Assembly: GCF_028288225.1 (NCBI RefSeq)
Contig: NZ_JAQBOC010000076.1
Coordinates: 1-64,000 of the forward strand
Source of the DNA: Mucilaginibacter sp.
Lineage (GTDB): Bacteria; Bacteroidota; Bacteroidia; Sphingobacteriales; Sphingobacteriaceae
DNA: 64,000 nt
Direction: 5' to 3'
A model generated the notes under the pieces. That model made no database searches. It was not told the origin of the DNA and saw only the letters and a program-made list of their open reading frames with translations. This document shows positions 44,865-52,861 of the stretch, piece by piece (within the stretch, counting starts at the first letter, position 1; the number at the start of each line of letters is the position of its first letter). The translations under genes and the position numbers were made by a program.

Positions 44865-45350
44865 ATGATTGAAATAAGAAAAGCGAAACCTGCCGACAAT
44901 GACCAGATCTGGGAGATTATCCGCCAGGTAATTTCCAAAGGCGATACTTATGTATTTGATCCCGCATCACCCAAAGAAAAAATGCTTGATTTTTGGTGCA
45001 GCGAGGGCAAACACACTTATGTTGCCACCATTGCCGGCAAAGTTGCAGGTACCTTTCTTTTAAAAGATAACCAGCCTGATTTGGGCAGGCACATTGCAAA
45101 CGGGGCCTATATGGTATCGCCGGACGCTGCCGGATTAGGAATAGGCAGAGCAATGGGTGAGTTTTCAATTGAAGAAGCCAGGCGACTTGGTTATAAGGCC
45201 ATGCAGTTTAACTTTGTTATTAAAAGCAATGAGCGGGCAGTAAGGCTTTGGGAAAAGCTGGGTTTTAAAATAATCGGCGAGATTCCTGACGCGTTTAATC
45301 ATCAACAAAATGGATTGACCAATGCCTATATTATGTATCAAAAGGTTTAA
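44865..45350 (+). CDS. GNAT-family N-acetyltransferase
   Basis: The 161-residue protein has the GNAT fold: IEIRKAKPADNDQIWEII at the start and GAYMVSPDAAGLGIGRAMGE holding the acetyl-CoA pyrophosphate loop (about residues 80-99). FVIKSNERAVRLWEKLGFK is the usual motif B. It starts 2 bp after the Crp/Fnr stop codon, so the two are co-transcribed. The acceptor is unknown. Confidence 0.93.
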   Translation: MIEIRKAKPADNDQIWEIIRQVISKGDTYVFDPASPKEKMLDFWCSEGKHTYVATIAGKVAGTFLLKDNQPDLGRHIANGAYMVSPDAAGLGIGRAMGEFSIEEARRLGYKAMQFNFVIKSNERAVRLWEKLGFKIIGEIPDAFNHQQNGLTNAYIMYQKV

Positions 45351-45376
45351 TATAAATTCATTATCTATCGTCATTT

Positions 45377-45420
45377 TTACCTTTTGGTAAGTATTACAAG
45401 CATTTTCATGCCCACCTTTG
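45377..45420 (+). promoter_or_regulatory. palindrome and promoter-like element before SDR gene 1
   Basis: The perfect palindrome TTACC-TTTT-GGTAA lies at 45377-45390, and a CTTTG promoter-like element ends at 45420. The palindrome end and the TTTG are 26 bases apart. The same palindrome (TTACC-ATTT-GGTAA) and the same 26-base spacing occur before the SDR gene at 49094. Confidence 0.7.
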
Positions 45421-45445
45421 TTGTATCAAATAAAAGGAGGTTTAT

Positions 45446-46216
45446 ATGTCGCGAATATTCATAACCGGATCGGCGGATGGGCTTGGCAAAATGGCCGCAC
45501 AGCTATTGGTTGCCGATGGGCACCAGGTGGTGCTCCACGCACGAAATGAAAGCCGGGGTAAAGAAGCTTTACTGGCAGTACCCGGTGCAGAAACAGTAGT
45601 TACAGGTGATCTGTCAAGCATAGCAGAAACAAAACAGGTTGCTGAACAGGTAAACAAGTCGGGTATATTTGATGCTGTAATTCATAATGCAGGAGTTGGC
45701 TACCAGGAGCCCGGCCGGATTAATACCGTTGACGGTTTGTCGCAAGTTTTTGCCGTAAACAGCCTGGCGCCTTATATACTTACCTGCTTAATTACTAAAC
45801 CAAAAAGGCTCATTTACTTAAGCTCCGGCCTGCACCGGGATGGCGATCCAAGCCTGGAAGACCTTACCTGGACCAACAGGAGATGGAACGGATTCAGTGC
45901 CTATGCCGATTCAAAGCTGCATGATGTAATACTGGCTTTTGCCGTTGCCCGCAAATGGACTGATGTATACTCAAATGCACTGGAACCGGGATGGGTAGCT
46001 ACAAAAATGGGTGGTCCGGGCGCGCCGGATAGCCTGAAAGATGCGCCTGTAACACAAGCCTGGCTGGCCGTGAGCAATGATGCGGACGCATTAGTGAGTG
46101 GTAAATATTTTTATCATAAAAAGTTAAGTGCTTTTCACCAGGCAGCGGCAAATGTGGAGACACAGGAAAAGTTCCTCGCAGCGTGTGAAAGGTTATCTGG
46201 CATAACGTTGGGGTAA
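45446..46216 (+). CDS. short-chain dehydrogenase/reductase (SDR 1)
   Basis: The 256-residue protein has the NAD(P) loop FITGSADGLGKMAAQLL, an N-A-G motif in VIHNAGVGYQEP, the catalytic Ser in LIYLSSGLHRD and Tyr-x-x-x-Lys in AYADSKLHDVI. The sequence after that, EPGWVATKMGG, is typical of the family. AAGGAGG at 45434-45440 gives a strong ribosome-binding site for ATG 45446. The substrate is unknown. A palindrome shared with SDR 2 lies upstream. Confidence 0.93.
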   Translation: MSRIFITGSADGLGKMAAQLLVADGHQVVLHARNESRGKEALLAVPGAETVVTGDLSSIAETKQVAEQVNKSGIFDAVIHNAGVGYQEPGRINTVDGLSQVFAVNSLAPYILTCLITKPKRLIYLSSGLHRDGDPSLEDLTWTNRRWNGFSAYADSKLHDVILAFAVARKWTDVYSNALEPGWVATKMGGPGAPDSLKDAPVTQAWLAVSNDADALVSGKYFYHKKLSAFHQAAANVETQEKFLAACERLSGITLG

Positions 46217-46277
46217 ACATTAGCGTGAATGTCTCCTGAATTAATATTAATATAAAATCTACAAAAACAATATAAAA

Positions 46278-47132
46278 ATGAGCACAACAAAAATAGGCTG
46301 GATAGGCCTCGGTAAAATGGGGATCCCTATGTCGCAGCAATTGGTTAAAGCAGGTTACCCGGTTAGCGTTTATAACCGCAGTAAAGGCAAAGAAGATATT
46401 TTAAGGGCGATAGGTGCAACAACTGCAGCAACCCCTGCCTTGCTGATACAACAGGTGGACCTGGTAATTATTATGGTGTCGGATGATAAAGCTATCCATG
46501 ATATTTTTAATGGCGAAGATGGCTTATTGAGCGCTAAAACCAGCGGTAAGATCATCATTAACATGAGCACCGTATCACCGGCTATAAGCAAACAAATGGC
46601 CGGATTATGTGAGCAGCAGGGTAACCATTATTTGGATGCGCCGGTATCAGGAAGTGTTAAACAGGCCGAAGATGGAACGCTGGTAATAATGGTTGGTGGT
46701 AATGAAAGTGTTTTTGAGCAAGCTAAGCCTGTGCTTGAAAAAATAGGCAGGCTTGCCATGCGCGTTGGGGATACTGGTGCCGGCAATACTGCAAAGCTGG
46801 TTATTAATACACTGCTTGGCATCTATGCACAGGGACTGGCCGAGGCTGTTGTATTTGCACAGCAAAACGGCATTGCTGCAACTGATCTGTTAACGCTTGT
46901 AAATAACAGTGCATTAGGCAGTCCTTTCATCAAAATAAAGGGCGAGGCTATTAATAATGATAATTACAATGCTGCATTTGCCCTGAAACATATTGCAAAG
47001 GATCTTCGCCTGGCAAAGGATCTTGGCCTTTCAACACCGCTTGGTGAAGCTGCATTTGAAACTTTTCAGCAAGCAGAAAGCACGCTTGGCGAAGAAGATA
47101 TTATTGCGGTGATAAAAGAAGTCGGAAAGTAG
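46278..47132 (+). CDS. NAD(P)-dependent 3-hydroxyacid (HIBADH-type) dehydrogenase
   Basis: The 284-residue enzyme begins with WIGLGKMGIPMSQQLVKAGY (Rossmann loop of the beta-hydroxyacid dehydrogenase family). It has the substrate motif DAPVSGSVKQAEDGTLVIMV and the catalytic Lys in GAGNTAKLVINTLLG. The length fits tartronate-semialdehyde or 3-hydroxyisobutyrate dehydrogenase-like and GLYR-type proteins; the substrate cannot be chosen. The short gap to the next gene (47133-47227) contains repeated GAAAGTC words. Confidence 0.92.
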   Translation: MSTTKIGWIGLGKMGIPMSQQLVKAGYPVSVYNRSKGKEDILRAIGATTAATPALLIQQVDLVIIMVSDDKAIHDIFNGEDGLLSAKTSGKIIINMSTVSPAISKQMAGLCEQQGNHYLDAPVSGSVKQAEDGTLVIMVGGNESVFEQAKPVLEKIGRLAMRVGDTGAGNTAKLVINTLLGIYAQGLAEAVVFAQQNGIAATDLLTLVNNSALGSPFIKIKGEAINNDNYNAAFALKHIAKDLRLAKDLGLSTPLGEAAFETFQQAESTLGEEDIIAVIKEVGK

Positions 47133-47227
47133 GGAAAGTCCGAAAGTCGGTAAAGTCTGAAAAGAAAAAAGAAGTCGTTTAGATGGCGGTGCGTTTTAAA
47201 GCCATCGCTATTTTTTATCTTTAATCC

Positions 47228-47758
47228 ATGAGAAAATCTATCGCTATTGATATGGACGGGGTTATTGCCGATGAGGTGATCCAATTGTTAACGTGGTATG
47301 AAAAACATTACGGGTTAAAAGTGCATCCCCATGAGCTTACCGGCCGCAGGGAGGAAGATGTTGTTCCTGAAAAAGATGCCTATAATAAACTTTCAAGTAT
47401 TCCGGGGTATTTCAGAACCACCCCTGTTATGGCGGGGGCAATTGAAGCAGTGAGAGAACTGATGCAAAACTTTGATGTTTATATTGTTTCGGCAGCTATG
47501 CAATACCCGCATAGCTTATCCGAAAAACTGGGCTGGCTGAATGAGCACTTTCCCTTTATTAGCTGGCGGAACATTATTTTTTGCGGCGATAAAAGCATCA
47601 TCGGTACAGATTATATGATTGATGACCACATTAAAAATCTCGACTTTTTTAAAGGCAAAACCATTATGTTCAATGCCTTTCATAATGTTAGCTATAACCA
47701 TCATCAGCGGGTTAATAACTGGGATGAAGTGTTGGCGTTGATGGCGAAAGAAAGTTAA
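47228..47758 (+). CDS. 5'(3')-deoxyribonucleotidase-like protein (NT5C type), copy 1
   Basis: The 176-residue HAD phosphatase starts with IAIDMDGVIADEV (catalytic Asp pair) and has YIVSAAMQYPHSL (motif II) and IIFCGDKSIIGTDYMIDDH (motif III-IV region). Relatives dephosphorylate deoxynucleoside monophosphates. It is the first of two tandem copies. The second half is almost identical at DNA level to copy 2, the first half less so. Confidence 0.92.
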   Translation: MRKSIAIDMDGVIADEVIQLLTWYEKHYGLKVHPHELTGRREEDVVPEKDAYNKLSSIPGYFRTTPVMAGAIEAVRELMQNFDVYIVSAAMQYPHSLSEKLGWLNEHFPFISWRNIIFCGDKSIIGTDYMIDDHIKNLDFFKGKTIMFNAFHNVSYNHHQRVNNWDEVLALMAKES

Positions 47759-47821
47759 AAAAGCCTTGCCATTCTTCGCTCCCGCTGCCAATCACAAAAA
47801 ATGTTTTTTTACCTTTAAACT

Positions 47822-48355
47822 ATGAAAAAATCTATTGCTATTGATATGGATGGTGTTATTGCCGATACCGAAACTCATTTTATAAACTGGTACGAAAGAG
47901 AATACGGTGTGCGCGTAGGTACACACGAAATACAGGGGCTTAAAGAAGATGAAATGTTCCCGGAAAAAACAGCTGCCCGTAAATTTGCCTTTACGCCCGG
48001 CTTTTTCAGGACATTGCCCCTTATGCAGGGTGCAGTTGAGGCCGTAAAAACTTTGATGGAAAGCTACGAAGTATACATTGTTTCAGCGGCAATGGAGTTC
48101 CCGCAATCGTTACCCGAAAAGCTGGAATGGCTGCATGAGCATTTTCCATTTATCAGCTGGCGGAACATTATTTTTTGCGGCGATAAAAGCATTATCAACA
48201 CTGATTATATGATTGATGACCACATTAAAAACCTAGACCATTTTAAAGGCACAACCATTATGTTCCACGCTTTTCATAATGTTAACTATAACCATCATCA
48301 AAGGGTTAATAACTGGGATGAGGTTTTGGAGTTGTTAGGGAAAGGGGTAAGCTAA
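47822..48355 (+). CDS. 5'(3')-deoxyribonucleotidase-like protein (NT5C type), copy 2
   Basis: The 177-residue paralogue of the preceding gene shows SIAIDMDGVIADTETHFINW, YIVSAAMEFPQSL and IIFCGDKSIINTDYMIDDH, so all HAD residues are kept. It starts 63 bp after copy 1 with the same AT-rich leader. Both seem functional. Confidence 0.92.
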   Translation: MKKSIAIDMDGVIADTETHFINWYEREYGVRVGTHEIQGLKEDEMFPEKTAARKFAFTPGFFRTLPLMQGAVEAVKTLMESYEVYIVSAAMEFPQSLPEKLEWLHEHFPFISWRNIIFCGDKSIINTDYMIDDHIKNLDHFKGTTIMFHAFHNVNYNHHQRVNNWDEVLELLGKGVS

Positions 48356-48367
48356 TTTTTACTTAAA

Positions 48368-48482
48368 TGTTCCGTTCGCTATTTGGATGGCACACTCCGG
48401 AACAGGGTGAAACAGCATTTTTTTTAATTTGAAGTGTTTCACTTTGATTCAGGGTGTGCCGGATCAGGGAGAGAACGGAACA
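48368..48482. repeat. 115-bp imperfect hairpin repeat
   Basis: The outer arms TGTTCCGTTC and GAACGGAACA match perfectly. Inner pairs GGCACAC with GTGTGCC and GTGAAACA with TGTTTCAC line up along the stem, around an AT-rich loop near 48411-48433. Confidence 0.8.
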
Positions 48483-48753
48483 GATAGGGTTTTGAATGGC
48501 GATGCTGCCGGGGGGGGTGAAAGTATCACAATCTCTTAAGGGTATAGCGTTTGCTTCTTTCTTAATGAAGGGAGGGAGATAATAACGGCCCGGAAGATTT
48601 ATTTAATTGTAAATTTTGCATTGTTTCACTGCGTTTCAGGTTGTGCTATTCAAATAGCGAACGCAACACTACGGCACCGGCAAGCCATTAATTAACTACT
48701 TTAAAAAACTATAATATTTATTTTTTAGAAGAGGTGTGAGAAATTAATATTTT

Positions 48754-48793
48754 GTTCCGTTCGCTTCCTGACCGACACAGTGTGAAACGGAAC
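48754..48793. repeat. short related hairpin
   Basis: GTTCCGTT at 48754-48761 pairs with AACGGAAC at 48786-48793. The following CGCTTCCTGACC and GTGTGAAAC resemble the inner part of the 115-bp hairpin, so it looks like a shortened relative. Confidence 0.7.
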
Positions 48794-48816
48794 GAAACAA
48801 CTTACCATCGTCGTTG

Positions 48817-48975
48817 CCTGACTGCTTTGCAGTCAGGTTCGAAGCAATCTCTGAGCTATTCGGGCAAAAGAGTAGAACTATGTGGGCTACCGATCAGCGA
48901 CTGTAAGGTCCAATCAGTATAAAGGTTCGTTGATTGTCCTACGCGGAGGTGGCTTCGTTCCTCGCCATGACGCGC
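48817..48975. repeat. GAACGAAGC-type dispersed repeat with hairpin
   Basis: A perfect 9-bp stem, CCTGACTGC and GCAGTCAGG, is at 48817-48837. It is followed by GAAGCAATCTCTGAG, and by an inverted counterpart ending TGGCTTCGTTCCTCGCCATGA near 48948-48969. Related sequences of the form T-G-C-G-A-G-G-A-A-C-G-A-A-G-C are known as scattered repeats in several bacteria; membership in a genome-wide family is inferred. Confidence 0.65.
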
Positions 48976-49027
48976 GGAGAGTCGACACAGGATAATACAG
49001 ATCATATCAGCCCCGATCCTTCCGAAT

Positions 49028-49071
49028 TTACCATTTGGTAAGTGCACTCCATTTTAAACGCTGCAACTTTG
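49028..49071 (+). promoter_or_regulatory. palindrome and promoter-like element before SDR gene 2
   Basis: TTACC-ATTT-GGTAA at 49028-49041 is followed 26 bases later by the TTTG ending at 49071. Both match the layout before SDR 1, where the palindrome lies 55 bp before the ATG compared with 52 bp here. Confidence 0.7.
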
Positions 49072-49093
49072 TCTTATTAAAATAAATACGACA

Positions 49094-49837
49094 ATGGAAA
49101 CTTCAATAAAATCCAATCAAACATTACAGGGAAAAAGAATAATCATATTAGGCGGCAGCTCGGGCCTGGGGCTTGCTACTGCTAAGGCTACCAGCGCTGA
49201 AGGCGCCAGCGTGGTAATTGTATCAGGCAACCAGCAGCGGATAGATAATGCTTTGAACGAATTGCCCGAAGGCAGCACCGGTTTTGCTGTAGATCTGGGC
49301 AAAGAAGAAAACATTAAAGCATTTTTTGAGCAGGCTGGCAGCTTTGACCATTTGGTGTATACAGCAGGTGAGAATTTAACATTGCATACTATCAATGAAA
49401 CCAATATTGATGAGGCACGTACATTTTTCAATTTGCGTTACTGGGGGGCGTTTACAGCCGTTAAATATGGTGCACCGCACATTAATGCCGGCGGATCCAT
49501 TTCATTAACCAGCGGCACAGCCAGCGCACGGCCGGGTTCCGGGTGGTCAATTGCCTCGAGCATTTGCGGGGCTATGGAAGGTTTTGTAAGGGCCATGGCT
49601 GTTGAGCTGGCGCCTATCCGCGTAAACAGTGTTGTGCCGGGTGTTATTAAAACCAATTTGTGGGGTGGGCTGAGTGACGCAGACCGTGAAGGTTTGTACA
49701 AATCACAGGCCGACGCCTTGTTGTTAAAACGTGTTGGTGAGGCTGAAGATATTGCCCTTGCTTTTATTTACCTGATGAAACAGCAGTTTGGCACAGGACA
49801 GAACATTACAATTGATGGTGGGGCGGTACTGGTATAA
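49094..49837 (+). CDS. short-chain dehydrogenase/reductase (SDR 2), atypical active site
   Basis: The 247-residue protein has the cofactor loop IILGGSSGLGLATAKATS, HLVYTAGENL in place of the N-A-G motif, and a C-terminal QFGTGQNITIDGGAVLV. The usual Tyr-x-x-x-Lys is not found: after SLTSGTASARPGSG comes WSIASSICGAMEG, with Trp near the Tyr position and no Lys. The catalytic Ser region is kept. Similar SDR proteins without the Tyr-Lys pair exist. The last 32 bp overlap the convergent GH130 gene. Confidence 0.9.
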   Translation: METSIKSNQTLQGKRIIILGGSSGLGLATAKATSAEGASVVIVSGNQQRIDNALNELPEGSTGFAVDLGKEENIKAFFEQAGSFDHLVYTAGENLTLHTINETNIDEARTFFNLRYWGAFTAVKYGAPHINAGGSISLTSGTASARPGSGWSIASSICGAMEGFVRAMAVELAPIRVNSVVPGVIKTNLWGGLSDADREGLYKSQADALLLKRVGEAEDIALAFIYLMKQQFGTGQNITIDGGAVLV

Positions 49838-50861
49838 CCGGCGTTTGCTGTTGCTTGGCCTTACCTATGCCTACCAATTCATTTACCAGGGTTGATAAGC
49901 GTACACAGGCGCATGCAATTAAGTCATCGGCTGCACCATAGTAAATGTAAAGTACACCGTTAATTAACGCTGTACCTGTAGGAAAACATACATCATCTAC
50001 ATCGCCTGCCAGCTCATAATCCAATTCAGGTTTGAATAAAGGGTATGATAGGCGGGCGATCTCTTTTTTTGGATCGTCCAGATCAAGTAATGCCACGCAA
50101 CAGGAATATTCATACCCTTTTACCATGTCTTTTACACCATGATAGATCAGCAGCCAGCCAGCTTTGGTTTCTACCGGAGGACAACCGGAACCTACATAGC
50201 TTACTTCGTGGGGATATTTAGGAGCCAACAGGATATGCCGGTCAAAGTGCCGGAAGTAATTTTCCCAAAATGCATCAGTGAGCTCATTTAAATCATTTAT
50301 AGAAACTATTTGAATATCAGGCTTTATACGGTGCAGAAAGGTTAATTTTCCGTTGATCCTGCGGGGAAAGAAAACAAGATCCTTATCAGCCAAAATATTT
50401 GCACCGCGATTATAACGCAGGTACTTCCCATTTAATTCACAATTATCTTTAGTAAGGCGATCAAAGTCGGCATAGCTTATTTGGGGGGCAATTATTCCAT
50501 ACCTTTCAAAATGCTGCAAATTTGTTGAAGTAGCTAATGCGCCTAATGCATTATCTCCGTCAAAAGCAACATAAGTAAGGTAATAGGTATCGTCTATTTT
50601 TACTATCCGGGGATCTTCCATCCCATGTTTCTCGTAATCCAATTGCGGCGATAAAAAAGGAGTTGTGTCTCTCTTATCAATATTTAAAGGTCCATCAAGC
50701 CTGCAATAACCTATGGTTGAATAATTGCCCTTACGAACAGCTCTGTAAAAAAGGTGAATTACATTCCCCTCCCTTATTACTGCGGGATTAAGAACACCTT
50801 CATTTTCAAAATCCAGGTCCGATTGTCTTAATAAAACACCGTCTTTTTTTACGTCTACCAT
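49806..50861 (-). CDS. GH130-family glycoside phosphorylase (mannoside phosphorylase type)
   Basis: The 351-residue protein has the five-bladed propeller pattern: NPAVIREGNVIHLFYRAVRK, GMEDPRIVKIDDTYYLTYVA (catalytic Asp region), FFPRRINGKLTFLHR and GSGCPPVETKAGWLLIYHG. DVCFPTGTALINGVLYIYYG closes the fold. GH130 enzymes split beta-mannosides with phosphate and release mannose 1-phosphate. The ATG at 50861, 5 bp after the upstream HAD stop, is preferred over 50897, which overlaps it. AAAGGA stands about 14 bp upstream. A PMM-like gene and manA lie next to it, which supports mannose metabolism. Confidence 0.92.
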   Translation of the reverse strand: MVDVKKDGVLLRQSDLDFENEGVLNPAVIREGNVIHLFYRAVRKGNYSTIGYCRLDGPLNIDKRDTTPFLSPQLDYEKHGMEDPRIVKIDDTYYLTYVAFDGDNALGALATSTNLQHFERYGIIAPQISYADFDRLTKDNCELNGKYLRYNRGANILADKDLVFFPRRINGKLTFLHRIKPDIQIVSINDLNELTDAFWENYFRHFDRHILLAPKYPHEVSYVGSGCPPVETKAGWLLIYHGVKDMVKGYEYSCCVALLDLDDPKKEIARLSYPLFKPELDYELAGDVDDVCFPTGTALINGVLYIYYGAADDLIACACVRLSTLVNELVGIGKAKQQQTPVIPVPPHHQL

Positions 50862-50865
50862 AAAT

Positions 50866-51633
50866 TTAAAATCCTTTTTTAAAACGCCCATTATCAAGGC
50901 ATCCTATAATACCTTCAATAACGCGTTTTGTTTCGTTTGGATCACTTACGCGGATGGAGAATGCCCCGGCTTGTTTGGCAGGATAATCATTACCACCCGG
51001 AAAAATAGCATCACCAATAAATATCATATCGCTGATGCTGATATCCAAAACATCGCGCAGCTTATGGATGCCATATTTTTTGTCGATGCCTTTTTTTGTA
51101 ACGTCAACAGATGTTGCACCGCCCAAATTCACAGCAAACTCAGGGATCAGCTTATCAAGGTGTTCCTTTATTTTTTCACGCTTTTTAAAATCGGGATCGT
51201 ATTTTTTCTTTTCATCCAGCGGCGCTTCCTGTCCCAATGCCGAGTAGGTTACCTGGCTTCCCCTGTCTTCAATGGTTTCGCCCCAGGTTTTTTTTGCTTT
51301 ATAACCCGATGCATCAACTGCTTCATTTAACGAATCGATGATCTTCCTTTTTTGTGCATCGGTAAAGTTTTCGGCATACAGCAGTTTCCAATTTGTTGTA
51401 TATCGGTAAAACTTGGTGCCGCAAGTAGGCAGTATAGACAGGTTTTGCAGCTTTTTTCCTTTGGGCAAATGCGCCAGCACCTGTTTTTCAAACTGGGGCC
51501 AGTCGCCACCGGATATTACGGCCACCTTTGCCACGGTTAAAAGTGCAGCAAGCCGCTCAGCCATATCCTTATCAATAGCGGCTTTACTTTCGGCAAGCGT
51601 ACCATCAAGGTCAAAAACGATTAGTTTCTTCAT
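50866..51633 (-). CDS. HAD-IIB hydrolase resembling eukaryotic-type phosphomannomutase
   Basis: The 255-residue protein starts KKLIVFDLDGTLAESKAAID (HAD motif I with D-x-D), then VAVISGGDWPQFEKQVL (motif II). It ends with MIFIGDAIFPGGNDYPAKQA (motifs III-IV), SIRVSDPNETKRVIEG. G-D-x-x-x-P-G-G-N-D-x-x-x is characteristic of the eukaryotic PMM type. It would interconvert mannose 1- and 6-phosphate; a plain phosphatase role is the alternative. It sits between manA and GH130, with 5 bp to GH130. Start 51645 is possible and adds four residues. Confidence 0.88.
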   Translation of the reverse strand: MKKLIVFDLDGTLAESKAAIDKDMAERLAALLTVAKVAVISGGDWPQFEKQVLAHLPKGKKLQNLSILPTCGTKFYRYTTNWKLLYAENFTDAQKRKIIDSLNEAVDASGYKAKKTWGETIEDRGSQVTYSALGQEAPLDEKKKYDPDFKKREKIKEHLDKLIPEFAVNLGGATSVDVTKKGIDKKYGIHKLRDVLDISISDMIFIGDAIFPGGNDYPAKQAGAFSIRVSDPNETKRVIEGIIGCLDNGRFKKGF

Positions 51634-51660
51634 TGGGTTAGTCATTGGGCATTAGTGCTT

Positions 51661-51699
51661 TTTAGACCATGGTCCATGGACTATAGACCATGGTCTAAA
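51661..51699. repeat. perfect 14-bp palindrome with internal CCATGG words
   Basis: TTTAGACCATGGTC at 51661-51674 and GACCATGGTCTAAA at 51686-51699 are exact reverse complements. The 11-base loop holds a further CCATGG overlap. It overlaps the manA stop codon at 51695-51697. Confidence 0.85.
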
Positions 51700-52690
51700 A
51701 AGTTTCCGGTAAGCTTAACTCTAACATTATCACTTCTCCTTTTGGCACAAACGGGCAGGCTCCTACGGTAGCGGGCAGCATCATTACATCACCTTTTGCC
51801 AGGTAATAAAATTCATCTTTGCTTTCTACTTCTCCCTTGCCTTCAATGCACACCAATACACGCGGGCTTGCCTCTTTGCCAACCATAAACGGGCATTCAC
51901 TTGTTATCCTGCACAGGCTGAAATGTTCATTTTCAATAACCATTTCATGCAGTTCAGGCTTCCTGGTTTTTACTACGGTTGTAACCGGACCAATCTCTGT
52001 TTTTGCAAAATCAATACAGGCCAGGGCTTCCTTAACCTGCAGATCGCGGGGTTCACCGGTTTTTTCATCAATGCGGTCCCAGTCATACAGCCGGTAAGTT
52101 ACGTCGCTGTTTTCCTGTACTTCAAATACCACCACATCGCCCAAAGTGTGTACAGTTCCTGCCTCAATCAATACGCTATCGCCAACTTTTGGTTTAAAGC
52201 TGGCCAAATCATCAGCCACCCGGTTTTTATCAAGGTCAGCTTCTATCTTTTGTTTGGTAGTGCCAGACTTTAATCCCGCATAAATGGTTGCATCTTTGCC
52301 CGTTTCTAATACAACCCAGGCTTCAGTTTTTCCATTTTCGCCTTTAGGAATATATTTCTTCAAGTTGTCAGACGGGTGTACCTGTACTGATAACACCTGC
52401 TGGCAATCTAAAAACTTTAACAATAACGGAAACTTTTTAAACTTATCTGCAAGCTTTCCCATTAACTGTTTTGGTGCAAGTTTAAACAGCTCGCTTATGG
52501 TTTTCCCCTTTAACTTGCCATTGGTTACTTTACTTGGATGATCATTACGGTCGCTCAGGATCCAGGCTTCGCCAATAGGGTCATTTTTGGGTAAAGGCTT
52601 TTCCATTAACTTACTGAACCTTCGGCCACCCCAGATGCGGTACTGGTAAATAGGTTCAAATTTCAGGGGATATAATTGTAATGGTTCCAT
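51695..52690 (-). CDS. manA: type I mannose-6-phosphate isomerase
   Basis: The 331-residue zinc enzyme interconverts mannose 6-phosphate and fructose 6-phosphate. Signatures: YQYRIWGGRRFSKLMEK near the N-terminus, PLLLKFLDCQQVLSVQVHPS with the metal-binding H, GKTEAWVVLETG, and LIEAGTVHTLGDVVVFEVQ. The C-terminal cupin part ends PFVPKGEVIMLELSLPE. It lies between the aldolase and the PMM-like HAD gene in the same direction and fits one mannose route. Confidence 0.94.
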   Translation of the reverse strand: MEPLQLYPLKFEPIYQYRIWGGRRFSKLMEKPLPKNDPIGEAWILSDRNDHPSKVTNGKLKGKTISELFKLAPKQLMGKLADKFKKFPLLLKFLDCQQVLSVQVHPSDNLKKYIPKGENGKTEAWVVLETGKDATIYAGLKSGTTKQKIEADLDKNRVADDLASFKPKVGDSVLIEAGTVHTLGDVVVFEVQENSDVTYRLYDWDRIDEKTGEPRDLQVKEALACIDFAKTEIGPVTTVVKTRKPELHEMVIENEHFSLCRITSECPFMVGKEASPRVLVCIEGKGEVESKDEFYYLAKGDVMMLPATVGACPFVPKGEVIMLELSLPETF

Positions 52691-52705
52691 TTTTAGCTAT
52701 TTCAA

Positions 52706-52797
52706 CCAGTGTTAAGTCAACAGTCTTTAGTCGTAAGTCATAAGTCAAATTTTGCTTTTTTTGACTTAGAACTAAAGACTTTTGACTCAGGACTAAA
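52706..52797. repeat. AAGTC-rich palindromic intergenic repeat, copy 2
   Basis: It begins CCAGTGTTAAGTCAACAGTC like copy 1 at 16245. The arms pair over about 20 bp, for example GACTAAAGACT against AGTCTTTAGTC, around a T-rich loop. Bases 52772-52798 reappear inverted at 54082-54108. Confidence 0.88.
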
Positions 52798-52861
52798 TAT
52801 CTATTTATATGTGACACAACACTAGTCGTCCAAAGTGTTGAGTCCTTAGTTTATAGGCGCA

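Larger units (their letters stand above)
48356..49093. other. 738-bp non-coding region rich in palindromic repeats
   Basis: No plausible gene is present. The stretch holds a long imperfect hairpin (48368-48482), a shorter one (48754-48793), a perfect 9-bp stem (48817-48837), and a GAACGAAGC-type repeat (about 48838-48975). The shared palindrome and promoter of SDR 2 (49028-49071) close it. The word TTCCGTTCGC occurs twice, and GTTTCA/TGAAAC words occur in all sections. Confidence 0.8.
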
